Origin: Listeria farberi
Lineage (GTDB): Bacteria > Bacillota > Bacilli > Lactobacillales > Listeriaceae
Length of the DNA stretch: 64,000 bases
Assembly: GCF_014229245.1 (NCBI RefSeq)
Contig: NZ_JAARZJ010000006.1
Location: forward strand, 118,039 to 182,038
Direction: 5' to 3'
Every line of letters starts with the position of its first letter. Position 1 is the stretch's first letter. The notes under the pieces were generated by a model. The model was given only the letters and a program-made list of their open reading frames with translations, was not told the origin of the DNA and did not search any database. This document shows, one piece after another, positions 1-7,595 of this stretch. A program made the translations under genes and the position numbers.

Positions 1-774
1 CCAGCTTTAAAACGGTTAGTAGATGGCCTTCATAACCACGGGGCAAAAGCAGGTATACAGTTAGCACACGCTGGTCGAAAAGCAGTTTTACCAGGTGAAA
101 TTGTGGCTCCTTCTGCAATTGCCTTTGACGAGAAATCTGCTAAACCTGTAGAACTTACGAAAGAAGCAATTAAAGAAGTGGTTGCTGATTTTAAACGGGC
201 CGCGTACAGGGCTAAAGAAGCTGGTTTTGATGTAATCGAGCTTCACGCAGCGCACGGTTATTTAATTCATCAGTTCCTTTCCCCAATTACAAACCGTCGT
301 GAAGATAATTACGGCGGGCCTGCTGGCAATCGTTATAAAATTTTAAGTGATATTATTAAGGCAGTAAAAGAAGTATGGGACGGACCGATTATTGTTCGAG
401 TTTCCGCTACTGATTATGCACATGGGGGCTTGCAATTAGAAGACCATATTCCTTTTGCAAAATGGATGAAAGCAGATGGTGTAGAATTAATTGATGTGAG
501 TACAGGTGGTTTAGTTAATGTAGCGCCACCAGTTTTCCCTGGTTATCAAGTACCATTTGCTGAGGGGATTCGTCGCGGAGCTGGCATTGCGACTGGAGCG
601 CTTGGACTTATTACACGAGGTGAGCAAGCAGAGGAGATTTTATGCAACGAAAGAGCAGACTTAATTATCATCGGTCGAGAATTATTACGAAATCCTTATT
701 TTGCCAAAGAGGCTGCTGAAACATTAGGTGAAACAATCGAAGCGCCGAAACAGTATTCGCGTGCTTGGAAATAA
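1..774 (+). CDS. namA: NADPH dehydrogenase, old yellow enzyme family (3' part)
   Basis: FMN flavoprotein that reduces activated alkenes and nitro compounds with NADPH. The gene is cut by the window start: the frame is open from base 1, 257 codons remain of a family length near 340, and a GTG at 103 lies inside the gene rather than starting it. The barrel motif [11 protein letters not shown] lies at the visible start, the active-site pair of His is in [11 protein letters not shown], and the FMN-phosphate motif GRELLRNPY precedes the end. The C-terminal YSRAW matches the arginine-finger end of B. subtilis YqjM. An intrinsic terminator follows directly. Assignment to the YqjM/NamA branch is strong; the physiological substrate is unknown. 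Confidence 0.93.
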   Translation, partial: PALKRLVDGLHNHGAKAGIQLAHAGRKAVLPGEIVAPSAIAFDEKSAKPVELTKEAIKEVVADFKRAAYRAKEAGFDVIELHAAHGYLIHQFLSPITNRREDNYGGPAGNRYKILSDIIKAVKEVWDGPIIVRVSATDYAHGGLQLEDHIPFAKWMKADGVELIDVSTGGLVNVAPPVFPGYQVPFAEGIRRGAGIATGALGLITRGEQAEEILCNERADLIIIGRELLRNPYFAKEAAETLGETIEAPKQYSRAWK

Positions 775-781
775 ATTGCTG

Positions 782-821
782 AAGCTTGAAGATTACAGAT
801 TGTGGTCTTCAAGCTTTTTTA
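782..821 (+). terminator. Intrinsic terminator after namA
   Basis: An 11-bp perfect stem (aagcttgaaga / tcttcaagctt) is followed by a run of T, eight bases after the namA stop. Confidence 0.85.
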
Positions 822-956
822 CATTTTAAATAAAGTTGTAGATATGAGGTATATTTTTTAGCGTGTTTATGGTAGTATGAATAATAGTTTTCTAGTTAGT
901 TTAAAAATACACAAATAAATTAACTGAAAATTGGAATATAAGTAGGAGGGATTTTT

Positions 957-2348
957 ATGACGAAAGTTAATTCTTTTTTCAGAAAAAAGAGTTTTCATAA
1001 CCCAGCGACAGATAAACATCATTTAAACAAAACCTTAGGGGCATTTGATTTGACGATGCTTGGGGTTGGAGCGGTTGTTGGGGGAGGAATATTCATTCTT
1101 CCAGGGCAGGTAGCTTCTGTCATAGCAGGACCAGGAATTATTATTTCATTTATTATTGCAGGAATTGCTTGTTGTTTGGCAGCTCTTTGTTATTCGGAAT
1201 TCGCTTCAAAATTGCCAGTTGCAGGTAGCGCTTATACATATAGTTATCACGTGTTTGGAGAAGGAATTGCATGGATTCTCGGTTGGTCGCTTATTTTGGA
1301 ATATGGTCTTGCGGTTGCAGCGATTGCAAGTGGTTGGTCATCTTATATGAAGAGCTTATTAGCGGGCTTTGATTTACACATTCCAACAGTTATATCTTCT
1401 GCTTATAACCCAAGTGCAGGTACTTACTTTGATTTACTCGCTTTTGTAGTAGTTATGGTTATTGGTATTCTACTAAGTTTTGGAATTCGCGAATCTACGA
1501 GAGTAAATAATATAATGGTTTTAGTGAAAATTGCTGTTGTTGTCTTGTTTATTATCGTTGGTGCGTTTTATGTGAAGCCAGATAATTGGACGCCGTTTTT
1601 ACCATTTGGAGTACAAGGGGTAATCACAGGAGCTTCTACTGTTTTCTTTGCTTATATTGGTTTTGACGCCGTATCTAGCGCAGCGGAAGAAGTGAAAAAT
1701 CCGCAAAAAAATATGCCAATCGGGATTATCTCTTCTTTAGCAGTTTGTACATTACTTTATATTTTATTATCAGCAGTTTTAACTGGGGTGGTACCATACA
1801 CTGATTTAGTTGGAGTTAGTGCACCAGTTGCTTTTGCACTTCAAGCTATTAATCAAAACTGGATTGCAGGTTTGCTTTCAGTTGGAGCTATTGTAGGAAT
1901 GACAACCGTCGTACTTGTAATGTCTTATGGTGGAACAAGGTTATTGTTTGCAATGGGACGTGACGGCTTACTACCAAAATCTTTCTCAAAAATTAGCAAA
2001 AATGATACACCTGTTAGAAATACAATGATTTTTGCAACTGTGATGGGCTTAATTGCCTCTACAGTGCCAATGGAAGATTTAGCACAATTAATTAATATCG
2101 GAACGCTATTTGCTTTTGCAATGGTTTCTGTTGGAATTTTCTTCTTACGTCGCAATCCAGAGCTTAATCAAAAAGGCTTTAAGACACCGTTTTATCCAGT
2201 AGTACCAGCACTTTCATTTTTACTTTGTGTATACTTAATGCTTAATCTATCTAAAACAACTTGGATTGCATTTGGCGTTTGGTTTGTACTAGGGATTATT
2301 GTTTATATGTTTTATGGAAGAAAACATTCTACGCTACGTTTAAAATAA
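957..2348 (+). CDS. APC-family amino acid permease
   Basis: Integral membrane transporter, 463 aa, about twelve hydrophobic segments. The N-terminal motif GVGAVVGGGIFILPG (about residues 36-50) is the classical substrate/cation-binding first helix of amino acid-polyamine-organocation permeases of the YfnA/cationic amino acid type. The segment FFAYIGFDAVSSAAEEVKNP in the middle is the conserved sixth helix and following loop. The start ATG has AGGAGGG six to seven bases upstream. It is a single-gene unit convergent with clpP and shares a terminator with it. The substrate cannot be read from sequence; cationic or small neutral amino acids are likely. Confidence 0.85.
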   Translation: MTKVNSFFRKKSFHNPATDKHHLNKTLGAFDLTMLGVGAVVGGGIFILPGQVASVIAGPGIIISFIIAGIACCLAALCYSEFASKLPVAGSAYTYSYHVFGEGIAWILGWSLILEYGLAVAAIASGWSSYMKSLLAGFDLHIPTVISSAYNPSAGTYFDLLAFVVVMVIGILLSFGIRESTRVNNIMVLVKIAVVVLFIIVGAFYVKPDNWTPFLPFGVQGVITGASTVFFAYIGFDAVSSAAEEVKNPQKNMPIGIISSLAVCTLLYILLSAVLTGVVPYTDLVGVSAPVAFALQAINQNWIAGLLSVGAIVGMTTVVLVMSYGGTRLLFAMGRDGLLPKSFSKISKNDTPVRNTMIFATVMGLIASTVPMEDLAQLINIGTLFAFAMVSVGIFFLRRNPELNQKGFKTPFYPVVPALSFLLCVYLMLNLSKTTWIAFGVWFVLGIIVYMFYGRKHSTLRLK

Positions 2349-2351
2349 GAC

Positions 2352-2388
2352 AAAAAAAGTGGGCTTGATTTACAAGCCCACTTTTTTA
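2352..2388. terminator. Bidirectional terminator between permease and clpP
   Basis: Stem aagtgggcttg / caagcccactt is flanked by A-run and T-run, so it can end both the permease (+) and clpP (-) transcripts. Confidence 0.88.
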
Positions 2389-2392
2389 TTAA

Positions 2393-2989
2393 TTAGCCTT
2401 TTAAGCCAGATTTGTTAACGATGATGTCATCAATTAAACCATAATCTTTTGCTTCTTGAGCAGTCATGAAATTATCACGATCTGTATCGCGAGCAATTAC
2501 TTCATAGGTTTGCCCTGTTTTTTCAGCCATAATAGTATTCATACGTTCTTTGACTTTCAAAATGTGACGAGCAGCAATTTCGATTTCAGTTGCTTGACCT
2601 TGAGCACCGCCTAGTGGTTGGTGAATCAAAATTTCTGCATTCGGAAGAGCAAAACGTTTACCAGATGCACCAGCAGTTAGTAAAAATGATCCCATCGAAG
2701 CAGCCATACCCATACCGATAGTTTGTACGTCAGCTTTAACAAAATTCATCGTATCGTAAATGGCCATCCCAGCTGAAATACTTCCTCCTGGAGAGTTGAT
2801 ATATAAGAAAATATCTTTTTCAGGATCTTGAGCATCTAAGAATAATAATTGAGAAACAATGGAGTTAGCCACATTGTCATCAACTGCAGAGCCTAACATA
2901 ATAATTCTGTCTTTTAATAAACGAGAATAAATGTCGTATGCGCGTTCACCGCGGCTAGTTTGTTCAATTACTGTTGGAATTAAGTTCAT
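2393..2989 (-). CDS. clpP: ATP-dependent Clp protease proteolytic subunit ClpP
   Basis: Serine peptidase forming the tetradecameric chamber that degrades proteins unfolded by ClpC/ClpX/ClpE. The 198-aa length is typical. The catalytic triad is visible: Ser98 in [11 protein letters not shown], His123 in [10 protein letters not shown], and Asp172 in DTDRDNF. No propeptide beyond the usual short N-terminus is seen. AGGAGGA precedes the ATG. The upstream region carries a CtsR box overlapping the -35 element, as expected for a class III heat-shock gene. Listeria has a second, shorter ClpP paralogue elsewhere; this sequence is the canonical ClpP2-like enzyme. Confidence 0.97.
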   Translation of the reverse strand: MNLIPTVIEQTSRGERAYDIYSRLLKDRIIMLGSAVDDNVANSIVSQLLFLDAQDPEKDIFLYINSPGGSISAGMAIYDTMNFVKADVQTIGMGMAASMGSFLLTAGASGKRFALPNAEILIHQPLGGAQGQATEIEIAARHILKVKERMNTIMAEKTGQTYEVIARDTDRDNFMTAQEAKDYGLIDDIIVNKSGLKG

Positions 2990-3037
2990 ATCAGATTCCT
3001 CCTGTTAAATTGTAGATTTTAAATTAGCTTTGTTTAT

Positions 3038-3067
3038 ATCATACACGAATGGTCAAATTAGGTCAAA
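3038..3067 (-). promoter_or_regulatory. clpP promoter with overlapping CtsR operator
   Basis: Read on the minus strand, a -35 TTGACC (3061-3066) and a -10 TATGAT (3038-3043) are separated by exactly 17 bp. On the plus strand 3051-3067 reads GGTCAAA-TTA-GGTCAAA, the heptad direct repeat with 3-bp spacer that defines the CtsR operator. Repressor binding would occlude the -35 and spacer. Confidence 0.88.
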
Positions 3068-3140
3068 TGATAAAGTTTGTAGCAAACTATTTTTAAAAAA
3101 TTTAACAAAAAGGTATACTATATTGAAAGGAAGGTGCATC

Positions 3141-4577
3141 ATGAATAAATTGTTAAAAGTCGGAATGTTTTTTGCTGTTGTTATATTATCTATCGTACTT
3201 TTCGAAACAAATGCATTTGCTCATGGATACATATCTAAACCAGCAAGCCGAGTATATTTAGCTAATCAAGGGGTTAATACGGGAGTTGGAGCAGCACAGT
3301 ACGAGCCACAAAGCGTAGAAGCACCAAAAGGATTTCCAGCAAGTGGTCCTGCTGATGGCAAAATTGCAGGCGGAGGAAAATACTCACTGTTAGATGCACA
3401 AACACAAGATCGATGGGCAAAAGTAGATATAGAATCAGGCCCATTAACTGTAGAATGGACTTTAACAGCGCCACATAGAACAAGTAGTTGGGATTATTTT
3501 ATTACCAAAAAAGGTTGGGACCCAAACAAGCCATTAACAAGAGCGGACTTTGAACCATTAGCAACAATTACAGCTGATGGTAGCGTACCTGATAAATTAA
3601 CAAGACAAGAAATAACGATTCCAAATGATCGTTCTGGTTATTATGTTATTTTAGGTGTTTGGTCTATTGCGGATACTGGAAATGCATTTTACCAAGTTAT
3701 CGACGCAAACATCATTAATTCTGATATTGAACCAATTGTAGACAATGAAGCACCTACTGAACCGACTAATTTAACAGGAACAACCACTGCTAAAAAAGTA
3801 AGTTTAACATGGACTGGTTCTAAGGATAATGTAGGAATTAAGGGATATGAAATTTTACGTGATGGAAAAGTAATCGGGGAAAGTCAAGTTGCCGTATACG
3901 AAGATACAACTGTAAAAGACAATACAACCTATACGTATACAGTGCGCGCAAAAGATTTTTCTGGTAATACATCATCACTTAGTAACAGCGCTAAATTAAC
4001 AACAAAGGAAGCGCCAGCCGTTGATAACGAAGCTCCAACAGCACCAAAAGGTTTAATGTCACATGCACAATCAGACACTACTATTGCACTTTGTTGGCAA
4101 GCCTCAACGGATAATGTTGAAGTGAAAAATTATGAACTATATCGAAATAATACGAAAATCGCAACCACGACTTCCACGATGTTTGAAGATACAAAGTTAG
4201 CAAATGACACAAGCTATAGCTACAAAGTATACGCAGTTGATACATCTGGTAATCGTTCACGAGTAAGTAATGAAATCACTGCCAAAACTAAAACGCTAGA
4301 CCCAATGAATACATGGAAAGTTGATCGAATTTATAATGCAGGCGATCAAATTTATTATAATGGGGTAGCTTACACAGCGAAATGGTGGACTAAAGGTAAT
4401 GCACCAGATACGAGTGATGTATGGAAATCAAACAGCACCGAAATACCAGTTTGGAACGCCCAAAAAGCCTATAATGGTGGAGAAAAAGTTTCATACAACG
4501 GTAAAATCTACCAAGCAAAATGGTGGGTTCGAGGTGAAAAACCAGATAGTTCTTCTATTTGGATAGCGGTAAATTAA
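3141..4577 (+). CDS. Secreted chitin-active lytic polysaccharide monooxygenase (AA10) with FnIII and CBM5/12 modules
   Basis: Copper oxidase that cleaves crystalline chitin oxidatively. 478 aa. Signal peptide residues 1-27 ends NAFA, leaving His28 as the mature N-terminus, the first arm of the copper histidine brace; the second is His112 in TAPHRTSSW, and Phe183 fills the axial site. AA10 domain about 28-195; two fibronectin III domains about 204-290 and 298-385; two tandem CBM5/12 chitin-binding modules about 391-430 and 435-475, each with AKWW. The ATG at 3141 with GGAAGG upstream is chosen because it begins the signal peptide; the frame runs 37 codons further upstream without such a sequence. 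Divergent from clpP. Matches Lmo2467-type proteins. Confidence 0.93.
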   Translation: MNKLLKVGMFFAVVILSIVLFETNAFAHGYISKPASRVYLANQGVNTGVGAAQYEPQSVEAPKGFPASGPADGKIAGGGKYSLLDAQTQDRWAKVDIESGPLTVEWTLTAPHRTSSWDYFITKKGWDPNKPLTRADFEPLATITADGSVPDKLTRQEITIPNDRSGYYVILGVWSIADTGNAFYQVIDANIINSDIEPIVDNEAPTEPTNLTGTTTAKKVSLTWTGSKDNVGIKGYEILRDGKVIGESQVAVYEDTTVKDNTTYTYTVRAKDFSGNTSSLSNSAKLTTKEAPAVDNEAPTAPKGLMSHAQSDTTIALCWQASTDNVEVKNYELYRNNTKIATTTSTMFEDTKLANDTSYSYKVYAVDTSGNRSRVSNEITAKTKTLDPMNTWKVDRIYNAGDQIYYNGVAYTAKWWTKGNAPDTSDVWKSNSTEIPVWNAQKAYNGGEKVSYNGKIYQAKWWVRGEKPDSSSIWIAVN

Positions 4578-4582
4578 CTATT

Positions 4583-4618
4583 GAAGCCAGCGCATCATAA
4601 GGTGCGCTGGCTTCTTCA
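4583..4618 (+). terminator. Terminator after LPMO gene
   Basis: Twelve-bp stem gaagccagcgca / tgcgctggcttc begins five bases after the stop; the T tract is weak (TTCATT). Confidence 0.7.
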
Positions 4619-4697
4619 TTCAAAATAAAGCTTGTAAAAACATACGAATTTCGCTATAATTACTATTCGTACGGTAAATATTTTCTTTGTACATAAA

Positions 4698-4769
4698 GCC
4701 CTCGTGGTGCAACGGATAGCACGTAAGATTCCGGTTCTTAAAATGGGGGTTCGATTCCCTCCGAGGGCA
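4698..4769 (+). tRNA. tRNA-Arg (anticodon CCG)
   Basis: Cloverleaf folds by eye: acceptor GCCCTCG/CGAGGGC, D arm GTGC/GCAC, anticodon stem TAAGA/TCTTA with loop TTCCGGT giving CCG at 4731-4733, and T arm GGGGG/CCCTC with loop TTCGATT. Discriminator A; the CCA end is not encoded. It reads CGG arginine codons. The 3' end is partly repeated at 6944-6960, so the gene appears to have served as an integration site. Confidence 0.95.
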
Positions 4770-4772
4770 TAA
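4756..4772 (+). repeat. Left attachment-like repeat (tRNA-Arg 3' end)
   Basis: The 17-base stretch tccctccgagggcataa, covering the tRNA T-stem, acceptor strand and two bases beyond, recurs with one mismatch at 6944-6960. This is the geometry left when an element integrates in a tRNA 3' end. Confidence 0.7.
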
Positions 4773-4776
4773 GTTG

Positions 4777-4822
4777 AAGCGTTATAAACATTGGTAATAC
4801 AATGTTTATAACGCTTTTTTTG
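4777..4822 (+). terminator. Terminator downstream of tRNA-Arg
   Basis: Perfect 17-bp stem aagcgttataaacattg / caatgtttataacgctt with loop gtaata (about) and seven T. It lies just inside the left boundary of the putative island. Confidence 0.9.
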
Positions 4823-5246
4823 TTTTGTGAAGTTCAAATACATGCGAGTAAATCTCTAACGTCGGTACTAGAGTATGATGCTTCAATCTAAATGAAATTA
4901 CTAGATACAAAAAACACCTATGGGATGATTATTACAAGCAGATTTATTATGAGTCAATAACTTTTAGGTTTTTTGAATAATTATACCGCTTTATTTAGAA
5001 TGAATATGTATCTTTTGTGTCAAATAAAAATAAAAGTGCATAAAAAATGAATAATAACTCGTATTGTGTAATAATTTGCGACTAAAAACACAATATTACA
5101 TGAATTGTGTAATAAGAAATCTAAATAACTCTTATTTTTGGTCGTTCATGACAAGAATCGGGCGTTTCATTACATTTTTGGTTATACATTGAATTCTTAT
5201 GGTAGGGTAATAGTGATCAATACAACTTGCAAAGGGAGATAGTGAC
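4823..5246. other. AT-rich noncoding leader with repeated TTGTGTAATA motifs
   Basis: No coding frame is supported. The motif attgtgtaata occurs at 5063-5073 and 5104-5114, and an inverted form acacaatattaca at 5088-5100 lies between them. Together with the adjacent gene start this could be an operator or an RNA leader; I see no clear promoter hexamers. Confidence 0.5.
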
Positions 5247-6134
5247 ATGAAAAAAATATTCGGAATATGTAGTATAGTAGGTATAACTTTACTTACAGTA
5301 TTGGGACCGGTTTCTACTGTTACACAAGCGGAAGAAGCTACAAATAACCCTGAGACTAAAGTAGAGATTTTAGAGCTTTCAGGGAAAGAATTAAAGGAAC
5401 AAATTAAAAATGAAAAGGAACTAATAAATGAAGCAAAAACTAATCCAGAAAATGTAAAGGAAATAGTAGTAGAATACTTGGAAAGTGAAAATAATGTTGT
5501 TGGAAATAAGTTGCAAGAAGAAGAGTTAAATCCTGAAGACGCGGTGCTAGTAACTAATAGCGGGGAAGCTTTAGATAACGAATATAAAATTGATAATGAA
5601 ACTAGTATTTCATTTAATGGGGCTGGGGTTGAAGTAGTTCAAGTAGAAGAAAGTGAAGAAAGAGATGCTACTGGAGCTGAAGACGCTAATCTGATTGAAG
5701 AAGAAACGAATGAAAATCTTTTTTCAAGTATTTCAAATAATGTGAAGTCATTTGTTTTTGGAAAAGAAGTTCTTGCGGCAAGTTCTAAAACTAAATCAGC
5801 TAGCCATTCTAGAACGGCTTATTCATGGTTAGGACCAAAACTATTTACTGCTAAAATTGCTGCAAAATTTACTTATAATGGATCAAAAGTGACTGCACAA
5901 ATAACTGAAAATTACATCAAGAAATCATTTACGGTTGGTATGTGGAGTTGTTACGACAAGAAAAATGGCGTTCAAAAACCAAGCAGCAAGAAGAGGGTTG
6001 TGTATCAACAAGGTATGTGTAGCTGGGGACTAGCTGTAAAAGGATATGGCTGGACTGTACAAGAAAAATATGTAAGAGTAAATGTAGAGTGCAATCAGAA
6101 TGGTACGATTTCAAAATCAAGTGTACTTAAATAG
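5247..6134 (+). CDS. Secreted protein of unknown function
   Basis: 295 aa. A signal peptide is clear (MKKIFG..., hydrophobic core, cleavage likely after VTQA near residue 28). Residues 29-165 are very acidic, rich in Glu, Asn and Lys, and low complexity. Residues about 178-295 form a different, basic domain rich in aromatic residues and strands, with Cys in WSCYDKK, GMCSWG and VECNQN; it looks like a compact beta domain released or exposed outside the cell. The split resembles a propeptide or chaperone-like acidic region followed by an effector. I do not recognise the family. AGGGAGA precedes the ATG. The next gene follows after ten bases, suggesting a two-gene operon within the tRNA-linked island. 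Confidence 0.75.
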   Translation: MKKIFGICSIVGITLLTVLGPVSTVTQAEEATNNPETKVEILELSGKELKEQIKNEKELINEAKTNPENVKEIVVEYLESENNVVGNKLQEEELNPEDAVLVTNSGEALDNEYKIDNETSISFNGAGVEVVQVEESEERDATGAEDANLIEEETNENLFSSISNNVKSFVFGKEVLAASSKTKSASHSRTAYSWLGPKLFTAKIAAKFTYNGSKVTAQITENYIKKSFTVGMWSCYDKKNGVQKPSSKKRVVYQQGMCSWGLAVKGYGWTVQEKYVRVNVECNQNGTISKSSVLK

Positions 6135-6144
6135 GAGGTTTAAC

Positions 6145-6336
6145 ATGAAAAAATTTATTCTTATAGAATCTATTCTTTTTCTAGTAATATTTTCTGTCTT
6201 GCTGGTTCAAGCTACAGAAATGAGCATACAAATGCTTATTGGAGTTCTACTTATGACAGTTGTAATAAACGGCTTTATTCTTTTTATAGCTTGGATTATT
6301 AAGGTGATACGAGCGGGAATACAATCAACTAGATAA
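6145..6336 (+). CDS. Small two-helix membrane protein
   Basis: 63 aa, starting MKKFILIE; two hydrophobic segments (about 4-22 and 29-50) and a short basic tail ending IQSTR. The ATG at 6145 is preferred because AGGAGG lies just ahead and the upstream frame only overlaps the previous gene. Ten bases separate it from the secreted-protein gene. Size and position are those of an immunity or export-accessory protein, but that role is a guess from context. Confidence 0.7.
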   Translation: MKKFILIESILFLVIFSVLLVQATEMSIQMLIGVLLMTVVINGFILFIAWIIKVIRAGIQSTR

Positions 6337-6400
6337 TAGTGTTTAAACATAAAAAGCATGCTTTTTATATTTGAGAAAAGAAAGAAAATTGTATTATCTT

Positions 6401-6429
6401 TTGATTATAAGAACGCTTGTTCTTATAAT
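6401..6429 (+). promoter_or_regulatory. Sigma-A promoter with LexA (SOS) box in the spacer
   Basis: -35 TTGATT (6401-6406), 17-bp spacer, -10 TATAAT (6424-6429). The spacer holds GAAC-GCTT-GTTC (6411-6422), a perfect palindrome extended to 6409-6424 and matching the Gram-positive LexA/DinR site GAAC-N4-GTTC. A Shine-Dalgarno AGAGGTGA and ATG follow at 6438-6452. Confidence 0.82.
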
Positions 6430-6449
6430 GTTTTCAAGAGGTGACGAAA

Positions 6450-6675
6450 ATGTATAATTTAATGGATGATATTTTAGAACATTCAATAGTGTTAGCAGAA
6501 GGAATGAAGTGCCATTGATTAATAGAAGTACTGTTTTTAAAGAATAATCATCATGTGCGTGCGATACAAGTATGGTTTTAGACTATGAAAAACATATTGT
6601 GCAGCTTGAAAGATTTGACGAACGAATAATTGACATTAACATAGAAGATATTGTTTTCTGCGAGGTTATGACATG
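6450..6675 (+). pseudogene. Broken short gene behind the LexA promoter
   Basis: From the ATG at 6450 the frame closes after 22 codons (stop 6516-6518). A different frame then carries about 13 more codons, and a third open piece ending at the TGA 6673-6675 region reads MVLDYEKHIVQLERFDERI and onward. Together they look like one small frameshifted gene. YolD-like proteins are often LexA-regulated, and the last piece is compatible with that family, but similarity is too weak to claim. Confidence 0.4.
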
Positions 6676-6864
6676 AGAGTATATAGCTTTAATAATTTTA
6701 AATATATTTGTTACGTCGAAGGAAAAAGAATAGGTGTTGAAAAAATCTTTTCTGAACTACTTGAAACAAATGAATTAAAATCATTTTATAAAAACCTTGA
6801 GAAAAAACATCTTGATATAAATACTATTTATAATGAATATTTACTACAATGCAAAAATAAATAA
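6673..6864 (+). CDS. Small hypothetical protein
   Basis: 63 aa, starting MRVYSFNNF, Lys/Glu/Leu rich and probably helical in its second half. Its ATG overlaps the stop of the preceding broken frame (ATGA), as in translationally coupled phage-type genes. No motif is recognised. It may itself be a relic, since the sequence to the right boundary carries nothing else. Confidence 0.4.
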   Translation: MRVYSFNNFKYICYVEGKRIGVEKIFSELLETNELKSFYKNLEKKHLDINTIYNEYLLQCKNK

Positions 6865-6943
6865 CATTTACAAACACATAAAATGTTTGTGACGAAATTT
6901 GTGGCAAGCGTATCCTGAATGGCTATATATCAACATATATCAA

Positions 6944-6960
6944 TCCCTCCGAGAGCATAA
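6944..6960 (+). repeat. Right attachment-like repeat (degenerate tRNA-Arg 3' end)
   Basis: tccctccgagagcataa matches 4756-4772 at 16 of 17 positions. A terminator begins immediately afterwards, as expected for the displaced original tRNA downstream sequence. Confidence 0.7.
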
Positions 6961-7010
6961 AAAACATCTCACATTTGGCGAAAGCTCATTTGTAAGATGT
7001 TTTTATTTTT
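6961..7010 (+). terminator. Terminator at the right edge of the island
   Basis: Stem aaaacatct...agatgtttt with one internal mismatch pair, followed by TTTTATTTTT. It probably terminated the tRNA transcript before the insertion. Confidence 0.75.
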
Positions 7011-7183
7011 TAAACTTCCCATATAGAAATGATAGTTAGAAGAGACTATACGTAAAACTCAGAGATAACCGCCGATTGCGATTGTAAAATATTTATACTG
7101 TCTATTTAACTTTCTGCCAAAATTAGTCTACTTCAACCCAGCATTTTCTGGTAAAATATAAATCAGCAAGGGAGGCGCTTATT

Positions 7184-7582
7184 TTGGCTGCTAGTTTGAA
7201 AGAACGGTTAGAAAAAGAAGTAAGAACATATAGTGAAGATAATCATTTGAACGTTCAAACAATTGATTTTTTATATGCAGGACCTCATATGCGAGGACGC
7301 CACTCGCTTATTCTAGCCTTTACGGAAGCTGGAATTTTTACATTTGTTTTCAAATTAAGTGACGCAGAAATGCACTTTTTAGATGCAAAAACGATTCAGC
7401 AAATTGCGCTAGTTAAAAAGAAATTGGTGTACCGTTTATTTATCCGTGCAGTAACGGAGGATGGCGAACTAGAAGAAGGAAAATATCTTGTAAGTAAACG
7501 AGTTTTCGGACGGAAATGGCACAAAGAAACTTTACAAAAATTAATTGATAAAAACATACAACTACTGACTACAAACCAATAA
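7184..7582 (+). CDS. Conserved hypothetical protein
   Basis: 132 aa soluble protein with no membrane segment or signal peptide. The TTG start at 7184 is supported by GGAGG at 7171-7175, eight bases away, and no ATG alternative exists in that region. The sequence alternates strands and a basic C-terminal part (KRVFGRKWHKETLQKLIDKN), a pattern seen in small PH-like or regulatory domains, but no family is recognised. It sits 13 bases ahead of the TetR gene and is probably cotranscribed with the regulator and exporter. Confidence 0.7.
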   Translation: MAASLKERLEKEVRTYSEDNHLNVQTIDFLYAGPHMRGRHSLILAFTEAGIFTFVFKLSDAEMHFLDAKTIQQIALVKKKLVYRLFIRAVTEDGELEEGKYLVSKRVFGRKWHKETLQKLIDKNIQLLTTNQ

Positions 7583-7595
7583 GAAAGGTGGGGTA

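Larger units (their letters stand above)
4773..6960. mobile_element. Remnant island/prophage inserted at tRNA-Arg(CCG)
   Basis: About 2.2 kb between the tRNA 3' end and its degenerate copy. It contains a terminator immediately after the tRNA, an AT-rich noncoding leader, a secreted-protein gene with a small membrane protein, a LexA-box promoter and broken short ORFs. No integrase or recombinase is recognisable. The sequence just after the right repeat is a second terminator that would have followed the tRNA directly before insertion. The interpretation as a decayed integrated element is inference from these bounds and from the debris inside. Confidence 0.65.

Noticed and set aside
4616..4843. 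Minus-strand open frame covering tRNA-Arg and its terminator
   Set aside because: It overlaps a tRNA that folds perfectly; the frame is incidental.
7511..7540. TGGCAC-containing stretch considered as a sigma-54 -24/-12 promoter because sigL is nearby
   Set aside because: The -12 GC is absent and it lies inside a coding region pointing to no gene start. No convincing sigma-54 promoter was found in the window.
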